Positions 16,672 through 27,130 of a stretch of 64,000 bases of DNA are shown piece by piece. Each line of letters opens with the position of its first letter. Position 1 is the stretch's first letter. The position numbers were made by a program, and so were the translations under genes. The stretch comes from Massiliimalia timonensis (lineage in GTDB: Bacteria; Bacillota; Clostridia; Oscillospirales; Ruminococcaceae). The notes beneath the pieces are model-generated. The model did no database searches and was not told the DNA's origin. It worked only from the letters and a program-made list of their open reading frames with translations. The stretch is from assembly GCF_900186585.1 (NCBI RefSeq), contig NZ_FYDD01000004.1, forward strand, positions 930,001 to 994,000, in the 5' to 3' direction.

Positions 16672-17667
16672 ATGAAAAAAAGGCTTTCTGTTTTATTTGG
16701 TACAACAGCGGTGTTAAGCATAGGGGCGCTATGCCTGCCGCAGATCGTAACGGGCGCTGTCCTGACGCAGGTAGAGGTGACCCAGCCGGTTTATGAGGAT
16801 TATTACGAAAAGGTCAGCGCTACCGGAAAGATCGAGGAGATCGGGCAAAGTAAATTGAGCGCCCAGTTGCCGTTGGTTCCAAAAGAAGTCTATGTCAATT
16901 TGGGGGATAGCGTACAGAACGGAGATGTGATTGCGGAAATTGATTTTGAAAAGACAAAGCAGGCGATCTTGTCCATGCTTTCTTTGTATGACGCAGTCCC
17001 AGAGGAACTGTCCTCTGTTTTGGAAACTGTCAAACTGGATCAGGAAACGCTTGCGGCGATGATCCCCTCTCAGATCGTAGCGGATTATTCCGGAGTCATC
17101 AGTACATTGAACCTGACCAAAGGCGCAGTGGTTTCTCCGACCGAAACGGTGGCTACGATCGCGGACCTAAGCTCTCTGCGTGCGGCGCTGAAAGTGCCGG
17201 AGGAATATGCGGCGAAGCTGAAAACAGGGCAGGAGGTCACGCTGAAGATCTCCGCGCTGGATCAAAAAAAATATCACGGGACGATCGAAAAGATCTCCCC
17301 GGCGGCACAGGAAACATTGGTTGGCACCTCGAAACAAACCGTGGTAAATGTGTATGTGAAGATAGAAGACCAGGATGCGGACCTGAAGGCAGGGTATTCC
17401 GCCGTGGGAACGATCCGGCTGAGCGAAACCGAACCATTGATGACCATCCCCTACAGCGCGATCGACCAGCAGGACAGCGGGTCTGAATTTGTATACCTGT
17501 ACCAGAACGGACAGACAAAAATGCGGGTGATCGCAACCGGGGAAGAACTAGCCGATTCCGTTGAGGTGGTCGGCGGACTGGACCCGGATGAATGGGTGAT
17601 CGAGGATATCAGCAAGGTGTCGGGGAACGGGGAATTTGTAAGTTTGTCGGAGAGCAAAAATGATTGA
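16672..17667 (+). CDS. Membrane fusion (MacA/HlyD-like) adaptor
   Basis: 331-residue periplasmic-adaptor-like protein. N-terminal signal/anchor (residues 1-25), then the barrel-sandwich start KVSATGKIEEIGQSKLSAQLP and a split lipoyl half (VYVNLGDSVQNGDVIAEID and the returning DYSGVISTLNLTKGAVV), beta-barrel VTLKISALDQKKYHGTIEKI and a C-terminal membrane-proximal part. The helical hairpin is very short, as in Gram-positive adaptors that do not meet an outer-membrane channel. ATG 16672 with GGGGAAG upstream. Overlaps the FtsX-like permease by eight bases, so both act together, probably export. Confidence 0.85.
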   Translation: MKKRLSVLFGTTAVLSIGALCLPQIVTGAVLTQVEVTQPVYEDYYEKVSATGKIEEIGQSKLSAQLPLVPKEVYVNLGDSVQNGDVIAEIDFEKTKQAILSMLSLYDAVPEELSSVLETVKLDQETLAAMIPSQIVADYSGVISTLNLTKGAVVSPTETVATIADLSSLRAALKVPEEYAAKLKTGQEVTLKISALDQKKYHGTIEKISPAAQETLVGTSKQTVVNVYVKIEDQDADLKAGYSAVGTIRLSETEPLMTIPYSAIDQQDSGSEFVYLYQNGQTKMRVIATGEELADSVEVVGGLDPDEWVIEDISKVSGNGEFVSLSESKND

Positions 17668-18841
17668 TTATTTTGTAAACGCGCTAAAGCATATTACCAG
17701 AAAGAAGGTCCGCTCTTTTTTAACAGTGTTTGGGATCGCGGTAGGAGTCATGTCGGTTGTGCTGATCACCATTATCAGCGATGTGGGACAATCTGCGGTA
17801 AATCAGGAGCTGAACGATTTGGGGGCCGGCGGCATTTTGATCAGCAGCGGAAAGAATACGACCGAACTGACAGATACCCAGCTTTCCATACTGCGCAGCA
17901 ATACATTGGTGGACAGCGCGACCCCTCTGGTCGTGAATTACAGTACTGTAAAGCTGAAAAGCGGGGCAGACGATTGTGTGATCTGGGGAGTGGATCAAAG
18001 CATCTCCAGCATGATCCGTCTGGAAGTCCTGCACGGGAGGCTGATCAGTCAGAACGATGTGCAGACGATGGCACAGGTTTGCCTAGTGGACGAAAGTTAT
18101 GCCAAAAGTATGTACCACCGTTCCAATATCGTGGGGAAGGAACTGAAGATTTTGATGAACGGGGTGTACCGTCCCTTTGAGGTGGTGGGGGTCATCAAAT
18201 CAGGCGGGAATCTGCTGCAAAGCATGATGGGGGAAATGGTACCCTGCTTCACCTACCTTCCCTATACCACTATGCAGGCACTGGAGAACAAAACAGATTT
18301 AGGGCAGATCATGGTCAAAACTTCGCAGGACAGCCAAAAAACAGCAGATACGCTGACTGCTCAGCTCAATGAGGAATATGGGGTAAAGGATGCTGTAAAA
18401 GCGCAGGATCTGAACAGCCAAATGGAGATGATAGAGTCCTTGATGCGGGTGGTAACTTTGATTTTAACGGTGATCGCGGGGATTTCTTTGCTTGTGTCCG
18501 GGCTTTCGATCATGACGGTTATGCTGGTTTCGGTCAGCGAGCGTACGCGGGAGATCGGAATCAAAAAGTCGATCGGTGCTACCAGAAAAATTATTTTGAC
18601 CGAATTTTTGATCGAATCGGGCTTAGTCACGCTGATCGGTTCTGTAGCCGGGGCGGCAGCCGGGGTGCTGCTGGCGCTGTTGGGCTGCGGTGTTTTAGGG
18701 ATAGCGCCGGTAATACACCTTGGAAGCGTGCTCGGCTGTATTTTATTTGCAGTGGGGATCGGTGTTATCTTTGGGGTTTATCCGGCTTTGAAAGCAGCTT
18801 CCCTAAAACCAGTTGATGCCCTGCGGCATGAGGTCACATAA
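17660..18841 (+). CDS. MacB/FtsX-like ABC permease without linked ATPase
   Basis: 393 residues. N-terminal helix after KKVRSFLTVFGIAVGVMSVV (the MacB_PCD entry), a large extracellular domain (about 45-265), then three C-terminal helices of the FtsX domain with RTREIGIKKSIGATRKIILTEFLIES, the typical coupling motif. Such permeases need an ABC ATPase (MacB N-domain or LolD-like), usually encoded between adaptor and permease; here adaptor and permease overlap directly and none is in the window. It may recruit an ATPase encoded elsewhere. Export of a peptide, lipid or drug is likely by family; the substrate is unknown. Confidence 0.85.
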   Translation: MIDYFVNALKHITRKKVRSFLTVFGIAVGVMSVVLITIISDVGQSAVNQELNDLGAGGILISSGKNTTELTDTQLSILRSNTLVDSATPLVVNYSTVKLKSGADDCVIWGVDQSISSMIRLEVLHGRLISQNDVQTMAQVCLVDESYAKSMYHRSNIVGKELKILMNGVYRPFEVVGVIKSGGNLLQSMMGEMVPCFTYLPYTTMQALENKTDLGQIMVKTSQDSQKTADTLTAQLNEEYGVKDAVKAQDLNSQMEMIESLMRVVTLILTVIAGISLLVSGLSIMTVMLVSVSERTREIGIKKSIGATRKIILTEFLIESGLVTLIGSVAGAAAGVLLALLGCGVLGIAPVIHLGSVLGCILFAVGIGVIFGVYPALKAASLKPVDALRHEVT

Positions 18842-18944
18842 AATGGCGTTTTCTTGCACTGTTTTTTCTGGAAAGAGAAACCTAAGAAATAGCATGGAAG
18901 AACAGAAATTTCTGGATAAAACAGTAAAACCGGAAAATGAAATG

Positions 18945-18976
18945 GGCAGGTATTCTAAAGGATACCTGCCTTTTTT
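18945..18976 (+). terminator. Intrinsic terminator
   Basis: GGCAGGTAT / ATACCTGCC followed by TTTTTT, downstream of the permease. Confidence 0.9.
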
Positions 18977-19005
18977 ATGCAAATCTTCCCAATTTTCAAA
19001 TAAAA

Positions 19006-19034
19006 TTGACATTTGACAACTGGTACGCTATAAT
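19006..19034 (+). promoter_or_regulatory. Consensus promoter of wall hydrolase gene
   Basis: TTGACA (19006-19011), 17-base spacer, TATAAT (19029-19034). A second TTGACA overlaps the spacer (19013-19018) and TGTCAT occurs at 19034-19039 and 19050-19055. Confidence 0.8.
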
Positions 19035-19113
19035 GTCATTGATAAAAAGTGTCATCATTTTTTGTGCTTTACTTAAGATAGATATTTTAGAAAAGAAAGA
19101 GGAATGTAGAAAG

Positions 19114-22100
19114 ATGAAAAAAATCCTTTCTGTTGTCCTGATTGCCATGATGCTGGCCACTGCGGTTCCGGCTCAGGTGTTTGCGCAAGAGGAATCAGCA
19201 GCCTCCCAAACAACTTCTGCTTTGGAGGATACATCGTCAACAGCTTCTGAAGATGTATCAGACACAACGTCCGATATAGAATCTTCCCCGGAAACAGAAA
19301 CTTCTTCTACGGTTTCCGATGAGGCTACATCCTCGGAAGACAACACAACAGTTTCTAAAACAGAGGATACCTCTGAGGTGACTTCTGAAGAAGAAACAGA
19401 AGAAGAGCCGGAGGATTTGGAAACAGAAGAGGAAGAGGAGTCGGAAGAAGCACTGCCGGATGACCGCACGCAGGCTTTACTGGATCGGCTTTCCAATGCG
19501 ACGCCGATGCTTATGGCGGCGAAAGCGTCGACAGACGATTTCGCTCAGAGCCTGAAAGCATTCCCAAAAAGCTACCACAGCGCTTTGGAAGCATTACATA
19601 AGCAGTATCCAAACTGGAAATTCAAAGCGATAGACACAGGATTAGACTGGGAAGATGTGGTCAATGGGGAATGCAAAGGCTTGGTCCAAGGCAGTGCCAG
19701 CGATTTGATCAAAAGCAACGCGGCAGGAGATTACGATCCGGCAACGGGAAAATATACACAAAGAGACGCAGGCGGCTGGGTGAGGACTACCAAAGCAAAC
19801 ACCGCTTATTTCGTCGACCCAAGAAACTTTTTGGATACCAAACGCGTCTTTATGTTTGAGGCGAACACCTTTGATAAGTCCGCCCATACACAGGCGGGGG
19901 TAGAAGCTATCCTAAAAGGAACATTCATGTCCAATAAAAAGATTTCTTATAAAGATACAAAGGGAAAAACAGTAAACCTGTCCCAAACTTATGGACAGGT
20001 CATCTATCAGGCTGGGGTAGACAGCGGTGTAAGTCCATATTATCTGGCCTCTAAAATCCGGCAGGAGGTTACGATAAATGGTCAGCCAAGCGGTAGTATA
20101 AGCGGCACCTATGAAGGTTATGAAGGATATTACAATTTCTATAATATCGGCGCTTCTGATGGATCGGCTCCGATCAAAAACGGGTTAAAGTACGCAAGCG
20201 GTTCCGGAAGCTATGAGCGCCCCTGGACTTCTCCGCCTTTGGCGATCGTCGGCGGCGCGAAGTTTATTGGGAATTCTTATATTCTGAAAGGGCAGAACAC
20301 CGGATATTTCCAACGGTTTAATGTAAATCCTGACGCGTATTACGATACCTATACCCATCAGTATATGACTAGTATTTTCGGCGCGGCATCAGAGGCGAGC
20401 TCCTCATACAATGCGCACAACAATATGGGCACCCTTTCCGACAGCAAGGTTTTTTACATTCCGGTTTTTGACAACATGCCGGATAAAAATTCTAAAGTAA
20501 CGATCAATAAATCGAAAAAGACCGGAAAAGTTGTAACAGCGTCCAGTTCTTTAAAAGTGCGTAAAACTGCATCGCCCAGCGGAAGCGTCATTGTCAGTCT
20601 GCCAAAGGGAACTAAGGTGACGATTTTAGATGGCAGCACCTATACGGTCCAAAATTATGATACTTCTACGTTGTCCTCCCCGTTTTGGCTGCACATCAGC
20701 GCAAGTGTGGAGGGAAAAACCTACACGGGATATGTCAGTGCGGATTATGTTACTGCTGATGCGGACTTTACCCTGACTCAGGGCGCTAAAAAGACGCTCT
20801 CTGTTAAGAAAACAGGAACTACCGGGCCGATTTATTATGAAACCAGTGATCCGGCCGTGGCAACAGTTAATTCCAAGGGGGAAGTTACCGCAGTTGGAAA
20901 AGGGACGGCTATGATTTATGCACAGACTGGCGGCGGCAGCTTTGACGTAGTTGGCGTGCAGGTTAACGCAGGATCTTCTGCTTCTTATAAGGTCACCTTT
21001 AACGCTAATGGCGGAAGTGTCAGCACTTCTTCCAAAACTGTGAAATACGGCAGTACCTATGGGACCTTGCCTACCCCAACCCGCAGTGGGTATGACTTTA
21101 AGGGCTGGTATACTGCAAAATCCGGTGGCACAAAAATCACTTCCAGCAGTAAGGTAAGCATTACCAAGAATACCACACTGTATGCGCAATGGGAAAAGAA
21201 AGCCACTGAAAAGTTAGTGACCTATAAAACCAATACAGCAGTCAATTACCGGACAGGCCCGGGAACCTCATATAAAGTAGTTGCTACCCTGAGCAAAGGG
21301 AAATCTGTTTCTGTGGTAGAGGGTTATTCCAAGTCCGCCAATGGCTATACTTGGTCTAAAATTAAAATCAGCGGCAAGTATTATTATGTTGCTTCTAAAT
21401 ACCTGACCAAATCTGATTCTTCTTCGGGTGGTTCTAGCGGCTCTACTGAAAAGCTGGTGACTTATAAGACCAATACGGCAGTCAATTACCGGACAGGTCC
21501 GGGTACTTCTTATAAAGTGGTTGCTACCCTGAGCAAAGGGAAATCTGTTTCTGTGGTGTCTGGATATTCTAAATCCGCCAATGGTTACACTTGGTCTAAA
21601 ATTAAAATTAGCGGCAAATATTATTATGTTGCTTCTAAATACTTAACTAAATCTGGTTCTTCAAGTGGAAGCTCCAGTAGTTCTGGAGGCAGTTCGTCAG
21701 AAACACTGATCACCTATACCACGACAACGGCAGTCAATTACCGGACAGGTCCGGGTACTTCTTATAAAGTGGTTGCTACCCTGAGCAAAGGGAAATCTGT
21801 TTCTGTGGTGTCTGGGTATTCTAAATCTGCCAATGGTTATACCTGGTCTAAAATTAAAATCAGCGGCAAATATTATTACGTTGCTTCTAAATACCTGAAG
21901 AAAAATGCAAGCTCTTCAGGTTCCGGCAGTTCTTCTGCCGAGAAATTGGCAACTTACAAGGCAACGACTACTGTGCATTACCGTACTGGTGCGGGAACTT
22001 CCTATAAGTCTGCGGGCCTTTTGTATAGTGGCAGCAAGGTTTCTGTAGTATCAGGCTATTCTAAATCAGCGAACGGATACACATGGTATAAAATCAAAAA

Positions 22101-22149
22101 GAACAGTAAATATTATTACGTTGCTTCAAAATATTTAAAGAAAGCATAA
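19114..22149 (+). CDS. Secreted endo-beta-N-acetylglucosaminidase with SH3b repeats
   Basis: 1011 residues. Signal peptide ([21 protein letters not shown]), an acidic Ser/Thr/Glu-rich linker (about 28-130), a glucosaminidase domain (about 165-440; [23 protein letters not shown] with the likely catalytic Glu, and [10 protein letters not shown]), an SH3b-like domain, a Big2-type Ig fold ([18 protein letters not shown]), an InlB-type B repeat (VTFNANGG to YAQWEKK), then four SH3b repeats. It would cut glycan strands during growth or separation, with the repeats binding wall. ATG 19114 chosen for the signal peptide; ribosome site is weak (AGAGG, 19099-19103). Linker and repeats are low-complexity. 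Confidence 0.88.
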   Translation: MKKILSVVLIAMMLATAVPAQVFAQEESAASQTTSALEDTSSTASEDVSDTTSDIESSPETETSSTVSDEATSSEDNTTVSKTEDTSEVTSEEETEEEPEDLETEEEEESEEALPDDRTQALLDRLSNATPMLMAAKASTDDFAQSLKAFPKSYHSALEALHKQYPNWKFKAIDTGLDWEDVVNGECKGLVQGSASDLIKSNAAGDYDPATGKYTQRDAGGWVRTTKANTAYFVDPRNFLDTKRVFMFEANTFDKSAHTQAGVEAILKGTFMSNKKISYKDTKGKTVNLSQTYGQVIYQAGVDSGVSPYYLASKIRQEVTINGQPSGSISGTYEGYEGYYNFYNIGASDGSAPIKNGLKYASGSGSYERPWTSPPLAIVGGAKFIGNSYILKGQNTGYFQRFNVNPDAYYDTYTHQYMTSIFGAASEASSSYNAHNNMGTLSDSKVFYIPVFDNMPDKNSKVTINKSKKTGKVVTASSSLKVRKTASPSGSVIVSLPKGTKVTILDGSTYTVQNYDTSTLSSPFWLHISASVEGKTYTGYVSADYVTADADFTLTQGAKKTLSVKKTGTTGPIYYETSDPAVATVNSKGEVTAVGKGTAMIYAQTGGGSFDVVGVQVNAGSSASYKVTFNANGGSVSTSSKTVKYGSTYGTLPTPTRSGYDFKGWYTAKSGGTKITSSSKVSITKNTTLYAQWEKKATEKLVTYKTNTAVNYRTGPGTSYKVVATLSKGKSVSVVEGYSKSANGYTWSKIKISGKYYYVASKYLTKSDSSSGGSSGSTEKLVTYKTNTAVNYRTGPGTSYKVVATLSKGKSVSVVSGYSKSANGYTWSKIKISGKYYYVASKYLTKSGSSSGSSSSSGGSSSETLITYTTTTAVNYRTGPGTSYKVVATLSKGKSVSVVSGYSKSANGYTWSKIKISGKYYYVASKYLKKNASSSGSGSSSAEKLATYKATTTVHYRTGAGTSYKSAGLLYSGSKVSVVSGYSKSANGYTWYKIKKNSKYYYVASKYLKKA
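21209..22149 (+). repeat. Four tandem SH3b-coding repeats
   Basis: The marker GTCAATTACC occurs at 21241, 21481 and 21733, with a diverged fourth copy at 21973, so periods are 240, 252 and 240 bases. Copies 1-3 are almost identical over about 165 bases, separated by Ser/Gly-rich linkers of varying length. The near-identity points to recent duplication or gene conversion and makes copy number likely to vary between strains. Confidence 0.85.
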
Positions 22150-22151
22150 CG

Positions 22152-22189
22152 AAAAGGGCGCACAAGTATTTTCACTTGCGCGCCCTTTT
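22152..22189 (+). terminator. Intrinsic terminator
   Basis: AAAAGGGCGC / GCGCCCTTTT with an inner AAGT/ACTT stem. Confidence 0.88.
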
Positions 22190-22206
22190 GTACAGGAGGT
22201 CGTTTG

Positions 22207-23109
22207 ATGGTCGCAACGATAACATTGAATCCTTCATTGGATTATTGGATCGAGGTTTTAAATCCGCAGATCGGCATTTTGAACCGGACGTTAGCTGAAG
22301 CTGTTTTTCCCGGAGGGAAGGGGATCAATGTTTCCATTTTGCTGTCCAGACTGGGAATCGAAAATGAGGCGCTGGGCTTTTTGGCTGGCTTTACCGGAAA
22401 AGAGATCGAACAAAAACTACAGCAAGAAGGTTGCAAAACAAAATTTATTCAGCTAAAGGATGGACTGACTAGGATAAACGTTAAGGTCAGGGGAGATGAA
22501 GAAACGGAGTTTAATGCCAGAGGACCGAGGGTTTCAGATGCGGAACTGAATCAGTTATACCGACAGGTGGGGTCGCTTCGGGCGGGCGATTATCTGGTCA
22601 TGTCCGGCAGTGTTCCAGCTGGGATGCCGTTAGATGTATACAGCAGGATTTTGTCAGCCTGTGAGGGCAGAGATCTTCAAACGGTGATCGATACCACTGG
22701 ACAAGCGCTGTGGCAGACACTGCCCTTTCGGCCGTTTTTAATAAAGCCAAACCACCATGAGCTAGGCGAGTTGTTTGGAACTGATTGTGCCTCTGCTGAA
22801 ACAGCGCTGGAGCTTTCTTCGCGCCTTCAAAAAGAGGGCGCGCGGAATGTGCTGGTGTCCATGGCAGGCGCAGGAGCTGTATTCCTTGGGGAAAAGGGAG
22901 AAACATTTTGCCTGCCGGCGCCAAAAGGAAGCTTGAAAAATTCTGTAGGCGCGGGAGATTCCATGGTAGCTGGCTTTTTAGCGGAATATATCAAAACACA
23001 GGATATGTATGCCGCATTCCGTTTCGCTGTTGCGGCCGGGAGCGCAAGCGCCTTTTCACCATGGCTCGCCGAACCGGAATCGATCGAAGATTTGCTGACG
23101 CAGATATAA
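22207..23109 (+). CDS. PfkB-family hexose-phosphate kinase (1-phosphofructokinase-like)
   Basis: 300 residues. Starts TITLNPSLDYWIEV as in FruK/LacC enzymes; GGKGINVSILLSRLG is PfkB signature 1 and GAGDSMVAGF signature 2 with the catalytic Asp. It phosphorylates fructose 1-phosphate or tagatose 6-phosphate to the bisphosphate. No PTS fructose permease or DeoR regulator is adjacent, so which substrate is unclear. ATG 22207 with AGGAGG (22194-22199) seven bases before it. Stands alone between two terminators. Confidence 0.88.
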   Translation: MVATITLNPSLDYWIEVLNPQIGILNRTLAEAVFPGGKGINVSILLSRLGIENEALGFLAGFTGKEIEQKLQQEGCKTKFIQLKDGLTRINVKVRGDEETEFNARGPRVSDAELNQLYRQVGSLRAGDYLVMSGSVPAGMPLDVYSRILSACEGRDLQTVIDTTGQALWQTLPFRPFLIKPNHHELGELFGTDCASAETALELSSRLQKEGARNVLVSMAGAGAVFLGEKGETFCLPAPKGSLKNSVGAGDSMVAGFLAEYIKTQDMYAAFRFAVAAGSASAFSPWLAEPESIEDLLTQI

Positions 23110-23147
23110 AAAAGGCCTCCCAGCTATTTGGCTGGAAGGCCTTTTTT
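23108..23147. terminator. Bidirectional terminator between pfkB and spoIIE
   Basis: AAAAAAGGCCTCCCAGC / GCTGGAAGGCCTTTTTT, one mismatch. Overlaps the stop codons of both convergent genes. Confidence 0.92.
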
Positions 23148-25440
23148 ATACGCCTGGCAGAATACGGACCACCATGGCGGTCAGATCGTCGTGCGGGGTC
23201 AGTTCTTCTTCGGCGGCTTTACAGATCGCCTCAGCTAAGTGGTCACAGGAGATTTCTTCACTGTGTTTCAGCATAGAAGTGATCTCTGGTTCGGGCAGTT
23301 CTAATATGCCGTCTGAAGCAAGCAGGACCGTATCACCGGCATGGAGAGTCAATTCTTTGCGATCAAACTCGATTCCTTGCAAAATACCAATAGGCAGGGA
23401 ATTGGTTTCTACTTTTGCGATCGTCTTTTCCATCAAAACAAAAGAAGAAGCACAGCCCGCTTTATAAAATTCTGCTTGTCCGGTGTATAGGTCGATTTTT
23501 AATAGATCGATTGTTGATAATGATTCTTCGGGGGATTTGATCTGGATAGAGGAATTGACAAACTTTAAGATGGATTCCATTCCCAGCCCCGCCTTGATCA
23601 GCTTCAGGATAATACCACAGGTCATGGTACTGTCAAGGGCGGCGCGCTTGCCGCTGCCCATACCGTCGCTTAGAATAAAATAAGCATTGCCTTTGTTATC
23701 TAAAAAATGTTCAAAGCTATCGCCACAGACGGTATCCGGTTGTTTGGAGGACTGGCGAACGCCAAATTCAATGCGGTAGGTCGCGGTTTCATAAAAGGAG
23801 ATCCGGACCTTATTGCTGATTTTAGAGACCGAGGGGGCCGCAAAATCCCGTTTTAAGGCATTGCTGAGGCAGTCTCTTAATTCCTGTAAGTCTACTTGGA
23901 TTCCGGCGGTCGTATAGATCTCCACCTCCATCCGGTCAAACCGGTTTAAGGTACAGAATACGGATTTTGGTTCCGCTGCAAGTTCGGTGAAAATCGCCCG
24001 GATGATTTCGGCGTCATCCGGAAGCTGTGTTTCGATTCCGGAAATTTCCTCACTGACTTCCCAAAGCATTTGAGAGATCCCTGAAAGCTGCTCTACCGCA
24101 AAGTTGCGTACCTCCTCTGTGCGCCGTATCGAAAAATCACGATTCACAGATTCCCGGTAGTTCCGCTCCATCCGTTCCAAAAGCTGCGGCGCGCGGCAGC
24201 AGTTTAACTGCCGGAATGACTGAAGATGCTCTTCCCCCGGCATGATCCCGTTTTTTAGCATGGTATACAGCTTTTGAAAAGCGTCGGCTGTCTCGTTGTA
24301 ATGGCTGTCCCAACAGGTCAGGCGCATAGGGCAGCTTTGGCAGACAGAGGCCGCAGTTTTGTTGCAGACCGCTGCCGGGTCGGGCCGGGTAGAGGCCTTT
24401 AGGCTTTTGGACACCCGCACCAGAGAATTTTGAAGGTCCTGTATGGTTTCCGCGGCAAATCCCAAACGCTGTTCAATATTATCCCGCAGGCCAAAGCTTT
24501 GCAGTTCCGGTTCGGAAAGGACTGAAAAATAATCAAATAGTCGTTCGGGCATGGCGAGGTATAGTCCGGCGGAGATCAGCATACACATGATATAGAAAAG
24601 CATGTCCAAACTGATCCCAACAATAAAAGCTGAAAAGATGGCGGCTGCTAAAAATACCGCGGTCTGTCCGAGCTTTCCTGCTATCTGGAACAGTCCAGCA
24701 AGGAATGCAGATACCAGCAATACGGAGCCTACCTGCAAGAAATCAACACTGTATAGGCACAGCGCAATGGCTAGAATGATTCCGCTGACAGCGCTTCCGC
24801 CCAGATTGGTGTGGGTGATCGCGATCAAAAGGAGCAAAGTACCTAAAATGATCCCCAGATTAAATCCGTATAGCTTGACATCACACAAGGCGATCACGGA
24901 AATCATCAGCAGGATCGCTAAAGAAGAAAGCTCCACCCGGCTGTATTGAGAAATAGAGGTATATTGGAACAAGGCGCGGACAGCAAGAAACAGAAAACAG
25001 GTCACACCGCAGGCGATCACACTTTCACAGATCCGCAGGATAAAATCACTGCCGGAAAAGTCAAGCAGGAAAAATCCAATCACGTTTATTGTAAAAAAGG
25101 ATACGAAAGAGATGCCGGCGCAACCAGCCATGCTGTTCCGGAAAGTGGTACGCTGTATGATGAATTTTAACCCCAAGGCGCATCCAAGGATCAGTAGGTA
25201 AAGGATATTGTTTTCTCCGATCCCAGTAGATAGGTATCCCATTGCAGAACCAAGCGCAGTGATCGCTGCATACCGCAAGGGCAGGCAGGCTGTCAGGGCT
25301 ACGGCGAAAGGGGAGATGCCGCCTAAAATTTGGGAATGCGGAAGGAAAAATGACAAAGCAGCAATTGCTGCAATACGGAATAATGCATATTTTCCTGAAG
25401 CAAAGGTTAGTTCACGTGGATGTAGTGCCTGAGTTTTCAT
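23146..25440 (-). CDS. spoIIE: Stage II sporulation protein E phosphatase
   Basis: 764 residues. About ten membrane helices in the first 330 residues, a central regulatory region with a Cys cluster (CNKTAASVCQSCPMRLTC), and a C-terminal PP2C domain with CGDSFEHF, DGMGSGKRA (592-600), LASDGILEL and DD (751-752). SpoIIE dephosphorylates the anti-sigma antagonist SpoIIAA in the forespore, releasing sigma F, and sits at the asymmetric septum. ATG 25440 follows AGGAGG. The upstream region holds a TATAAT and two near-matches to Spo0A boxes. It is strong evidence for endospore formation. Confidence 0.96.
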   Translation of the reverse strand: MKTQALHPRELTFASGKYALFRIAAIAALSFFLPHSQILGGISPFAVALTACLPLRYAAITALGSAMGYLSTGIGENNILYLLILGCALGLKFIIQRTTFRNSMAGCAGISFVSFFTINVIGFFLLDFSGSDFILRICESVIACGVTCFLFLAVRALFQYTSISQYSRVELSSLAILLMISVIALCDVKLYGFNLGIILGTLLLLIAITHTNLGGSAVSGIILAIALCLYSVDFLQVGSVLLVSAFLAGLFQIAGKLGQTAVFLAAAIFSAFIVGISLDMLFYIMCMLISAGLYLAMPERLFDYFSVLSEPELQSFGLRDNIEQRLGFAAETIQDLQNSLVRVSKSLKASTRPDPAAVCNKTAASVCQSCPMRLTCWDSHYNETADAFQKLYTMLKNGIMPGEEHLQSFRQLNCCRAPQLLERMERNYRESVNRDFSIRRTEEVRNFAVEQLSGISQMLWEVSEEISGIETQLPDDAEIIRAIFTELAAEPKSVFCTLNRFDRMEVEIYTTAGIQVDLQELRDCLSNALKRDFAAPSVSKISNKVRISFYETATYRIEFGVRQSSKQPDTVCGDSFEHFLDNKGNAYFILSDGMGSGKRAALDSTMTCGIILKLIKAGLGMESILKFVNSSIQIKSPEESLSTIDLLKIDLYTGQAEFYKAGCASSFVLMEKTIAKVETNSLPIGILQGIEFDRKELTLHAGDTVLLASDGILELPEPEITSMLKHSEEISCDHLAEAICKAAEEELTPHDDLTAMVVRILPGV

Positions 25441-25489
25441 GATGTATTGCCTCCTGAAGTAAATGAAATGGTAAATATTGGCAAATACC

Positions 25490-25536
25490 ATTATACGGCT
25501 TGTCTCAGGAGAAAGTTGTCAGATTAAGAGCGACAA
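25490..25536 (-). promoter_or_regulatory. spoIIE promoter with possible Spo0A boxes
   Basis: Minus-strand TATAAT (25490-25495) lacking a good -35 at 17 bases, as in activator-dependent promoters. TTGTCAGA (plus strand, 25516-25523) and TTGTCGC (minus strand, 25530-25536) are one or two mismatches from the Spo0A box TTGTCRAA. Confidence 0.45.
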
Positions 25537-25554
25537 TTTTGCAGGAAAATACGG

Positions 25555-25597
25555 AAAAAAGGCACGGCCGCTCAAATTAAGGCGGCTGTGCCTTTTT
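25555..25597 (-). terminator. Intrinsic terminator of gltX
   Basis: Minus-strand GGCACAGCCGC / GCGGCCGTGCC with TTTTTT; stem spans 25561-25592, one mismatch. Confidence 0.85.
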
Positions 25598-25606
25598 CAT
25601 TCTTCT

Positions 25607-27082
25607 TTATTCCGCTTGTACTGCGCTTAAACGATGGATTCCATCTTTTATTCGGGTGATTGTCGTTTCTTTTCCCAAAATTTCTGCTAAATCGATCCCA
25701 CCGCCCGGTGTAAATTGTTTTCCGGAAATTGCGGTCCTCAGCGGCCAAAGGACAACGCCGTTCTTCACGCCCAGTTCAGCAATAACTTCAAAACATTTTT
25801 CATGGATAGTATCCAAATTCCAGCTTTCTTCCGGAATTGCTTCCAAAACAGGAAGCAGTGCGGTAAGCGCCTGCAAAGAGTTTTCCAAATTGGTTTTCAT
25901 CTTTTTATGGCAATACATCTGCAAATCATAGTCCGGCAGTTCATCAATAAAATCCACCTGATCCGGAATATCTGTAAACAGTTCAGTCCGGGGCTGCAAC
26001 ATCGCGCAAAGGGTCTTCATATCCACCTTGTCGCTCTTGCAGGTCTGGCGGATATACGGCATTGCCTTTTCCATGAATTCATCAAGGGTCAGCTTGCGGA
26101 TATATGCGCCGTTGATTGCCTTTAGCTTCTGGGTATCAAAAATCGCCGGGGATTTAGAAATACCGCTGACATCAAATTCCTGACATAGCTCTTCCAGAGT
26201 AAAGATCTCGTTTTCGCCTTTTGGCGCCCAGCCTAGCAGGGCAATATAGTTGATGACCGCTTCGGTCAGGTATCCCTTTGCGATCAAGTCCTCAAATGAA
26301 GCATCCCCATTTCGCTTGGAAAGCTTGTGGGTGGAGTCTTTCATAACCGGGGAACAGTGGATATAGGTTGGGATTTCCCAGCCAAACGCCTGATACAGCA
26401 GGTTATACTTCGGGGTAGAGGACAGGTATTCGTTCCCTCGGATGACATGGGTGATCCCCATGGTGTGGTCGTCTACAACATTTGCAAAGTTGTAGGTCGG
26501 CATCCCGTCGGTTTTGATCAGAATTTGGTCGTCCAGCGTGGAGTTTTCCACAGTGATGGTCCCAAACACTTCATCTTCAAAAGAGGTGGTGCCTTCCCGC
26601 GGCATTTTCTGACGGATCACATAGGGAATCCCTGCATCCAGCTTTGCTTGAACCTCTTCCGGAGAAAGATCGCGGCAATGGCCGTCATATTTCGGGGCAA
26701 TACCGGAAGCCTGCTGAATTTCGCGCAGCTCGGTCAAACGGTCTTTATCGCAGAAGCAATAGTAGGCGTGCCCGCTTTCTACAAGCTGCTGGGCATACTC
26801 TTTAAACATCCCCATTCGTTCGCTTTGGATGTAAGGGCCTACCGGGCCGCCGATATCCGGGCCTTCATCCCATATCAAACCGGTCTGGCGCAGGGTGTTA
26901 TAGATAATGTCAACAGCGCCTTCTACATAACGCTCCTGGTCGGTATCCTCGATTCTTAAAATAAAAGTGCCGTTATTTTTTTTCGCTAACAGGTACGCAT
27001 AAAGCGCAGTTCGTAAATTTCCCACATGCATATACCCGGTTGGGCTGGGCGCAAAGCGGGTTCTAACGGTATCAAACGTCAT
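25607..27082 (-). CDS. gltX: Glutamyl-tRNA synthetase
   Basis: 491-residue class I synthetase charging tRNA(Glu), and possibly tRNA(Gln) for later amidation. HIGH-type motif [13 protein letters not shown] (12-24) and KMSKS-type KLSKR (253-257), with catalytic-core RIEDTDQER. The ATG at 27082 ([10 protein letters not shown]) begins the conserved domain; a frame extension to 27124 is unlikely because the promoter -10 at 27131-27136 would leave almost no leader. Monocistronic between its promoter and terminator. Confidence 0.96.
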   Translation of the reverse strand: MTFDTVRTRFAPSPTGYMHVGNLRTALYAYLLAKKNNGTFILRIEDTDQERYVEGAVDIIYNTLRQTGLIWDEGPDIGGPVGPYIQSERMGMFKEYAQQLVESGHAYYCFCDKDRLTELREIQQASGIAPKYDGHCRDLSPEEVQAKLDAGIPYVIRQKMPREGTTSFEDEVFGTITVENSTLDDQILIKTDGMPTYNFANVVDDHTMGITHVIRGNEYLSSTPKYNLLYQAFGWEIPTYIHCSPVMKDSTHKLSKRNGDASFEDLIAKGYLTEAVINYIALLGWAPKGENEIFTLEELCQEFDVSGISKSPAIFDTQKLKAINGAYIRKLTLDEFMEKAMPYIRQTCKSDKVDMKTLCAMLQPRTELFTDIPDQVDFIDELPDYDLQMYCHKKMKTNLENSLQALTALLPVLEAIPEESWNLDTIHEKCFEVIAELGVKNGVVLWPLRTAISGKQFTPGGGIDLAEILGKETTITRIKDGIHRLSAVQAE

Positions 27083-27130
27083 AATCTGATTCCAATCCTT
27101 TCCTTTTTGACCTAGACATATCAATGAAAT

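Noticed and set aside
22207-23109. Fructose PTS operon
   Set aside because: Only the PfkB kinase is present; no PTS components or DeoR-type regulator on either side.
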